Assembly (NCBI GenBank): GCA_965369445.1
Contig: CBDUQU010000117.1
Location: 1 to 9,938, forward strand
DNA: 9,938 bases
From: SM23-73-3 sp965369445
GTDB taxonomy: Bacteria; Zixibacteria; MSB-5A5; SM1-73
Direction: 5' to 3'
The translations under genes and the position numbers were made by a program. Positions within the stretch are counted from its first letter, which is position 1. The number at the start of each line of letters is the position of its first letter. The notes under the pieces were generated by a model. It was not told where the DNA came from. It saw only the letters and a program-made list of their open reading frames with translations, and made no database searches. This document shows, one piece after another, positions 5,470 to 9,938 of this stretch.

Positions 5470-6465
5470 ATGAAAAGCTTAATCAAACCAGCAAGATTGA
5501 CGGTTGTAGCTGGACTGATGGTCCTTTTCGGGGCTACGTTTTTGTTCACCCAAGAAGCAAGCCAGATTAAACCATCACAGACGCGTGAAGCCAAAGACAC
5601 CTTAGCCCAAGAAACCTACACCTCCGAGGTGATCATATCCGCTCCCTGGGCAGAGAAGAATTTAGTTGACGATGGAGAAGAATCGCCCCCAGGCGAGTTC
5701 GGGGTACGTGTGTATTCAGTTCCGGAGTCATTGAAAGAATTTGGAGATGTGCCCCCGCCAGAAGGACCAACTTCATTTACCGTAGCACCCAATGGAGACA
5801 TATACATTACCGATCCTTTCAATAAACGGATTCAAAGATTCGATGAAAATGGAAACTTCGTCTCCGTCATTCCCATTCCCCCCCGTGAGAGGAGTAAAAA
5901 CGTTCCGGAACTTTCGGATTCTGCCAAAGTGGAGATGTTGAGACGAGCAGGTAAGCTGCCAAAGACACACGACCAGAATCGCAAGGAACGCAATGATCTT
6001 CAAGTGGAACCAAAGACCATAAATGGGTATCAATATGTGTGGAGCTTAATCTGTGTCGACCGGAGCAGCAATGTCTACCTTTTATGGTGGGAAGGTTATA
6101 CTGAACAATACCTATACCAATATGACCAGCAAGGCACACTGCTGAACACCTATCCATTTTTTCCAGAAGTCCGCATTGGGGGAGCTGGAAACAAATTGTA
6201 TTGTGATCACTCGGACAGACTGTTTTTCGAGTCCTACAGAAAAGACACAGACAAAATCGTGCTGTCACTAAAAGAGGAACTTTTGTTAAAGAGACCTTAC
6301 GCGCCATTCACATTCCAAATTGGAACAGCGGATCGGGTTTTTAATCCCGAAGAACAGAAACGCACCCTACGAAAGGGAGCTGTGAAAACGGGCAACGCGA
6401 GGGAAAGCACCCTCCATTGGTCACCCGAAGAAGGAGTTATCGTAACCAAATGGTCTGAACAGTAA
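5470..6465 (+). CDS. Exported NHL-repeat / beta-propeller-like protein
   Basis: A 331-residue protein with an N-terminal signal sequence (KxxxKPAR, then hydrophobic LTVVAGLMVLFGATFLF to about residue 27), so it is exported or membrane-tethered; no lipobox Cys is present. Residues 101-136 form a clear NHL-type blade: TSFTVAPNGDIYITDPFNKR followed by IQRFDENGNFVSVIPI. A second, degenerate blade lies at about 192-230 (WSLICVDRSSNVYLLWW ... YLYQYDQQGTLLNTYPF). Between them is a charged, low-complexity insert (about 138-182). Two or three blades are too few for a closed propeller, so the domain may be partial, or other blades may have diverged beyond recognition. NHL-type propellers bind proteins or sugars. 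The ATG follows AGGTG. It is the first gene after the strong promoter and is followed after 81 bp by the 859-residue secreted protein; a shared transcript is likely. The specific role is unknown. Confidence 0.75.
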   Translation: MKSLIKPARLTVVAGLMVLFGATFLFTQEASQIKPSQTREAKDTLAQETYTSEVIISAPWAEKNLVDDGEESPPGEFGVRVYSVPESLKEFGDVPPPEGPTSFTVAPNGDIYITDPFNKRIQRFDENGNFVSVIPIPPRERSKNVPELSDSAKVEMLRRAGKLPKTHDQNRKERNDLQVEPKTINGYQYVWSLICVDRSSNVYLLWWEGYTEQYLYQYDQQGTLLNTYPFFPEVRIGGAGNKLYCDHSDRLFFESYRKDTDKIVLSLKEELLLKRPYAPFTFQIGTADRVFNPEEQKRTLRKGAVKTGNARESTLHWSPEEGVIVTKWSEQ

Positions 6466-6546
6466 CTATAGTAATTAAGAATTTCACTGATAGTTAGATT
6501 GGAAGAGGTAGGTAGTTCTACAAGGTAACAACAGAGGGGTGAAGTC

Positions 6547-9126
6547 ATGGAAAGAAGAATTTCAATATTCTTGGTTATTCTGACCCTGCAAACCACCTCG
6601 TTCGTCATCCCTAAAACAAGAGCACAAGAAAAAGACTTAGCTGAAACAAAAAGTAAACAGGAAATTCAAAGGATTGTCAAATTAAAAATTGAAATGAGAA
6701 CCGAAAAGGACGAAAAGATTCTCAAAGACATGGGTTTGGAGTGCGAATGGGGTAAGAATGAACCTGTTTGTAATGCTACTGTTAACCAAATGGACCAATT
6801 GAAACAGGCGGGAATAGGATATGAGGTAGAAAGGGAGGGAATCAGGATAGAGAAGAAGCGTTCGGTCAGACGACCGCCCGTCTGGGCGGATTATGAAGGA
6901 GAAAAAGAAGACAAAGGAGTTGTGTGGGATGAAAACGGTACGAATTACTCCATTCCCTACCAGGATTGGGTCTACAGCCCCATCACTATCGCCTCCGCCC
7001 CGGCAGGGGCTACCGTTTACAGCATCGACGTGCACTTTGAGGTGGTTCATACCTACGTGGGCGAGTTGGCGATTGATCTGACAGACGAAGATATCGAGCA
7101 GGAGTATAGGCTGTGGAATTATGAGGGTGGCTCACAGGATAACATCGATACGACTATACAAATGATTGGTTTTTTCATTGGTGAGTTAGTGAACCAAACC
7201 TGGAAGCTATATGCCTGGGATTGCTGTGAGGGGAACACTGGTTACATCAACTATTGGTGGATTCAGATATGGTATAAAGACCCTCCCGATCTAATAGTCC
7301 AAAGCCTCACTGCTTCCAATTACAATCCCAATGTGGGAGATTATATCGACGTCACAATGGTAATAAAGAATCAAGGACAAGGTCCCGCCTATGGTTGGTT
7401 TGATAACGGACTTTTCTATAACCTATCTTCTCCACCTGACATTGACTCCCTGGAAGATGAGTGGTGGTCTACCGACGTCCTTGATTCTGCACAGACACAG
7501 AGCAACACCTTTTACAGCATCACCTCCTCTGAACCCGGAACCTGGCACATGTATGGTTTAGCCGACTGCGACGGGGAGGTAGTTGAAACAAACGAGGCCA
7601 ACAACCACAAGGGGCCTATCACCATAAACTGGATTCAGCCTGTGCCGGACTTGATTGTACAAAGCTTAACGCTTGACGATTACTCGCTGGTCATCACCGA
7701 GCATACCAACGGCACGATCACGATAAAGAACCAGGGGTCCGGGCCGGTTGTGGATTGTTTTTATACGGATGTTTTTAAAAACAGATCCTCCGCTCCTTCC
7801 CCGCCCGCTACCGGAGAATACTTCTATTATTTCTGTTGGCTGGATACTGGAGAGACGATATGTTACGATTTCTACAAGTTTCCGCATTCCACTTCCTCCG
7901 AGAACTGGAGCATGTGGGGCCTGGTTGATTCGGAGGGTGAGGTCGCCGAAAGCAACGAGAGCAACAATGTCTATGGACCGCTGAATATATCCTGGTTGGA
8001 CCCACCTTCCCCTCATGACGTCGATAGAACCGACATGATAGATCATGCGTTGGAATTCGTCAATGTCAGTTGGACTTGTTCTGAGGCTAATGCCAGCCAC
8101 CATTGGTCGTGCGCCACTTGGACTTGTGCCTTCTCTTCTGGGGAGAATGTTGATGGTGAAGCCTATAGTTGGGGTGGTTGGGACGGGCCAATGACTGACT
8201 TCCCCACCTACCTCTCTGCCGGGCTTTGTGCTGGCTCTTTACCAAGTAATAACTGCGGACGAGTAGATGCCTATTGGGCGGCCGGGGTTGATTGTTCGGG
8301 TCTTGTTTCAAGATGCTGGGAACTGCCTTCAAGGCGGACGACATCCTCTCTTGAAAATGTATCGGACTCAGTCGCTGTGAGTGCTTTGCTTCCGGGAGAT
8401 GTGATGAACAAAAAAGGCTCTCATGTAATGATGTTTTATGAATGGGTTATCCAAGACTCTATAATGAGGGTTATTGAGGCGAGACCCAATAATTGTGACT
8501 TTGGCGTGTATAGAAGTGATTCGCTTGTTAGTGCTGGCTACGTTCCCCGCAAATATAAGAATGCAATCGATCCCACGAACGACGATCCGGTCATCGAGGG
8601 GCATATACATTGCAAGTATCCGCAGGAGGAGTGCGGTGACTGCATCAAATTTGAGGAAGAGATGACCATCGAAATTTTTGCATATGATCCGGATGGAGAC
8701 CCTATATCTTATGAATGGATTTCTATTTGGGGGTATTTCATAGTTAATGGGGAAACCACTTATGTCGACACCACTACGGAGAACTTTATCACCTATCTGG
8801 CGCCCAATTGGCAGTATGACGATTTGTGGGTTTTTGTCCGGGATGACCGTGGAGGCGTGGCTTGGATGGAGAGCCAGTTCGACGTATTTGACGAGGGTGA
8901 CTCCTGCGATTGCGGCGACGCCAACAACGACGGTATAATCAATGTGGGGGACTTGGTTTACATCGTTAGTTACATCTATAAAGGTGGCGCTGAACCGGTG
9001 GCGCCAATAGAGCGCGCAGATGTGAACAACGACTGCCTAATTGACGTTGGGGACCCTGTATACTTAGTTGCCTATCTGTATCAAGGTGGCCCTGCTCCCG
9101 AATGTTGCTGGTTTCCGCCTGAGTAG
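6547..9126 (+). CDS. Secreted multidomain NlpC/P60-type cysteine peptidase with C-terminal dockerin
   Basis: An 859-residue exported protein; ATG at 6547 follows AGGGG. Domains in order: signal peptide (1-26, cleavage likely near TRAQ); a charged pro-region (27-105) with MDQLKQAGIGYEVEREGI; a P-domain-like beta-sandwich (about 120-244, with VHFEVVHTYVGELAIDLTD and NQTWKLYAWD); two CARDB-like repeats starting PDLIVQSLT (247-362 and 367-484), each ending GxVxExNExNN; an NlpC/P60-like peptidase (about 495-672) with YSWGGWDG, DCSGLVSRCW (Cys583), LLPGDVMNKKGSHVMMF (His626) and VIEA (Glu644 as a possible third residue); an Ig/PKD-like domain (about 680-782, with DPDGDPISYEW); and a dockerin with two calcium loops (DANNDGIINVGD at 791 and DVNNDCLIDVGD at 825). 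Several Cys around 511-590 may form disulfides. NlpC/P60 enzymes cut peptidoglycan stem peptides or related amide bonds; the substrate here is unknown. Confidence 0.88.
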   Translation: MERRISIFLVILTLQTTSFVIPKTRAQEKDLAETKSKQEIQRIVKLKIEMRTEKDEKILKDMGLECEWGKNEPVCNATVNQMDQLKQAGIGYEVEREGIRIEKKRSVRRPPVWADYEGEKEDKGVVWDENGTNYSIPYQDWVYSPITIASAPAGATVYSIDVHFEVVHTYVGELAIDLTDEDIEQEYRLWNYEGGSQDNIDTTIQMIGFFIGELVNQTWKLYAWDCCEGNTGYINYWWIQIWYKDPPDLIVQSLTASNYNPNVGDYIDVTMVIKNQGQGPAYGWFDNGLFYNLSSPPDIDSLEDEWWSTDVLDSAQTQSNTFYSITSSEPGTWHMYGLADCDGEVVETNEANNHKGPITINWIQPVPDLIVQSLTLDDYSLVITEHTNGTITIKNQGSGPVVDCFYTDVFKNRSSAPSPPATGEYFYYFCWLDTGETICYDFYKFPHSTSSENWSMWGLVDSEGEVAESNESNNVYGPLNISWLDPPSPHDVDRTDMIDHALEFVNVSWTCSEANASHHWSCATWTCAFSSGENVDGEAYSWGGWDGPMTDFPTYLSAGLCAGSLPSNNCGRVDAYWAAGVDCSGLVSRCWELPSRRTTSSLENVSDSVAVSALLPGDVMNKKGSHVMMFYEWVIQDSIMRVIEARPNNCDFGVYRSDSLVSAGYVPRKYKNAIDPTNDDPVIEGHIHCKYPQEECGDCIKFEEEMTIEIFAYDPDGDPISYEWISIWGYFIVNGETTYVDTTTENFITYLAPNWQYDDLWVFVRDDRGGVAWMESQFDVFDEGDSCDCGDANNDGIINVGDLVYIVSYIYKGGAEPVAPIERADVNNDCLIDVGDPVYLVAYLYQGGPAPECCWFPPE

Positions 9127-9188
9127 CACACTCGGACCGGTTGTTCATTTTTTGAGCTTTCGGGCTGTGCCTGAGAGGGGGGAATTCT

Positions 9189-9608
9189 CTAACGTGACTC
9201 CTTGGGGATGGAGTCGGGGTGTTCTACCTCGACTGAATCGTCTGCGGGCAATCCCTGGTATTTGGACGGGCACTTCACCAGGAGTTGATCGGCATTAAAA
9301 GCTCCGTTTTCATATCTCCCGATCACCACCACCTCCTCAGCCTGCTCGAAATTGGCGGGTTTTGTCCCGCCGTAAACTACCGTCATGCTGTCCCCATTTT
9401 CGTCCACTATGGGGAATCGAAGCAGGTGAGCACTGGTATCGTAATTCACCTCTGGAAACACCACCTCGCCGATTATCTGAACCGGCGCTCCGGTTCTTTC
9501 AGCTTCCCCGAAACTAACATAGGGGGTGAGGGTCTTTTTGAAGGAGAGTGCTCCGAAGATTACAAAAACGACAATTATCGCGATTCCGATCAGGTATTTG
9601 GGTTTCAT
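9189..9608 (-). CDS. ccmE: CcmE-type cytochrome c maturation haem chaperone, Cys (CxxxY) variant
   Basis: CcmE is a membrane-anchored OB-fold protein that binds haem covalently on the periplasmic side and hands it to the CcmF synthetase. Reading from the ATG at 9608 (preceded by GGAGAGG) gives 139 residues: a single N-terminal membrane helix (about 4-21), then the OB-fold with VQIIGEVVFPEV (43-54), MTVVYGGTKPANFEQAEEVV (75-94) and VVIGRYENGAFNADQLLVKC (94-113). In E. coli the haem-binding residue is His130 in LAKHDENY; here the same place reads VKCPSKY, so Cys113 replaces His with Tyr117 after three residues. This is the CxxxY form known from Desulfovibrio and archaea, which work without CcmH and use a modified Ccm system. 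No other ccm gene is in the window; the gene lies last in a leftward unit and converges on the secreted peptidase gene. An in-frame extension to an ATG at 9708 is possible but would bury the membrane helix. Confidence 0.85.
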   Translation of the reverse strand: MKPKYLIGIAIIVVFVIFGALSFKKTLTPYVSFGEAERTGAPVQIIGEVVFPEVNYDTSAHLLRFPIVDENGDSMTVVYGGTKPANFEQAEEVVVIGRYENGAFNADQLLVKCPSKYQGLPADDSVEVEHPDSIPKESR

Positions 9609-9710
9609 TTCCTCTCCACGTTCATCCGCTGCTCCATGCTCAATTGCTTTACGATCTTCATCGCTTGATCGTGGGGCAAATCTGATTAAGGGTGAATTCC
9701 TGAGCATGTA

Positions 9711-9768
9711 ACCTCTCCCCCCGGTCCCCCTCTCCATGAAATGGAGAGGGGGAGATAGGGGGTGAGGT
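9711..9768. repeat. 58-bp palindromic element, REP/MITE-like
   Basis: The core is a perfect 12-bp stem, CCCCCTCTCCAT (9726-9737) with ATGGAGAGGGGG (9741-9752), around GAA. Outside it the arms ACCTCTCCCCC (9711-9721) and GGGGGTGAGGT (9758-9768) pair at 10 of 11 positions, separated from the core by 4-5 nt. The strand bias (C-rich then G-rich) and compact hairpin resemble short interspersed palindromic repeats seen in many bacterial genomes. It sits between the thioesterase and ccmE genes, so on the leftward transcript it would form a strong hairpin and could limit read-through into ccmE; its left edge also supplies a GGAGAGG-like sequence upstream of the ATG at 9708. Confidence 0.7.
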
Positions 9769-9774
9769 CTATCC

Positions 9775-9938
9775 CTATTCCAACTCTCCAGCCAGCAGCT
9801 TTTCCATCTCGCCCCGGGCTCTGAAGAATTTCGCCTCGCCCTCGGCCACCACCTGGTTTTGCTGATTGGTTATCTTGCCCTCTGCGGTAAGAATCCTGCC
9901 CTTATCTTCCACCAGTCTGCCCACCAGAGAGAGCTTGT
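9775..9938 (-). CDS. C-terminal part of a hotdog-fold thioesterase (4HBT/PaaI-like), cut by the window edge
   Basis: Only the last 53 codons are visible, from position 9936 leftward to TAG at 9775-9777. They read KLSLVGRLVEDKGRILTAEG followed by KITNQQNQVVAEGEAKFFRA and a short tail ending LLAGELE. The pattern 'l-hydrophobic-GRlVEDkGRil-aeG-i-n-q-vvAeGeakF' matches the last two beta-strands of hotdog-fold acyl-CoA thioesterases of the PaaI/4HBT superfamily, cytoplasmic enzymes that hydrolyse acyl-CoA. The catalytic Asp/Glu region lies upstream, outside the window, so activity and substrate cannot be judged. It precedes ccmE in the same direction with about 166 bp between them, occupied by the palindromic repeat, so linkage of function is doubtful. 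Confidence 0.65.
   Translation of the reverse strand, partial: KLSLVGRLVEDKGRILTAEGKITNQQNQVVAEGEAKFFRARGEMEKLLAGELE

Noticed and set aside
9609..9737. A 43-codon N-terminal extension of ccmE, and an 18-codon frame (MKIVKQLSMEQRMNVERK) overlapping its start at ATGA.
   Set aside because: The extension begins inside the palindromic repeat and would place a charged region before the membrane anchor; the short frame has no membrane segment and so is not a CcmD.

Overview
The window looks like a chromosomal piece of an uncultured diderm bacterium, probably from the FCB group; the protein style is reminiscent of candidate phylum Zixibacteria and relatives. The evidence is a long secreted protein ending in a dockerin with paired GDxN/VGD calcium loops, a second exported protein with NHL-type repeats, a CcmE haem chaperone of the Cys type, and a dxr-rseP housekeeping pair. 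The taxonomic guess rests on protein style only.

Layout. Positions 1-2045 are an accessory, recombined stretch. It holds a small RelE-superfamily-like protein gene at the left edge, a 9-bp tandem repeat, a small coiled-coil plus helix-turn-helix protein with a hairpin after it, a tRNA gene with a very unusual ACU anticodon, a large imperfect inverted repeat carrying a near-consensus leftward promoter, the C-terminal remnant of a transposase, and a leftward two-gene module (toxin-like protein plus DUF2283 protein) with overlapping reading frames. Positions 2046-2579 are non-coding, with a REP-like GC-rich hairpin. Positions 2580-4795 are the core operon dxr (isoprenoid precursor synthesis) and rseP (site-2 intramembrane protease), overlapping by ATGA.

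Positions 4796-5469 are mostly non-coding, but contain a textbook sigma-70-type promoter (TTGACA, 17 bp, TATAAA) and, just downstream, what looks like the decayed start of a lipoprotein gene. The promoter then leads into two exported-protein genes: a 331-residue NHL-repeat protein and an 859-residue multidomain protein (signal peptide, pro-region, P-domain-like, two CARDB-like domains, NlpC/P60-type cysteine peptidase, Ig/PKD-like domain, dockerin). These may form one transcription unit concerned with the cell envelope or extracellular space.

Positions 9189-9938 run leftward, convergent with the secreted-protein genes: the C-terminus of a hotdog-fold thioesterase, a 58-bp palindromic repeat element, and a ccmE-type gene whose haem-binding residue is Cys (CxxxY) instead of His.

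The strongest second-look items are the ACU-anticodon class I tRNA, the peptidase-dockerin architecture, the CxxxY CcmE, and the toxin-like/DUF2283 pair. No clearly undescribed defence or mobile system is visible in full.
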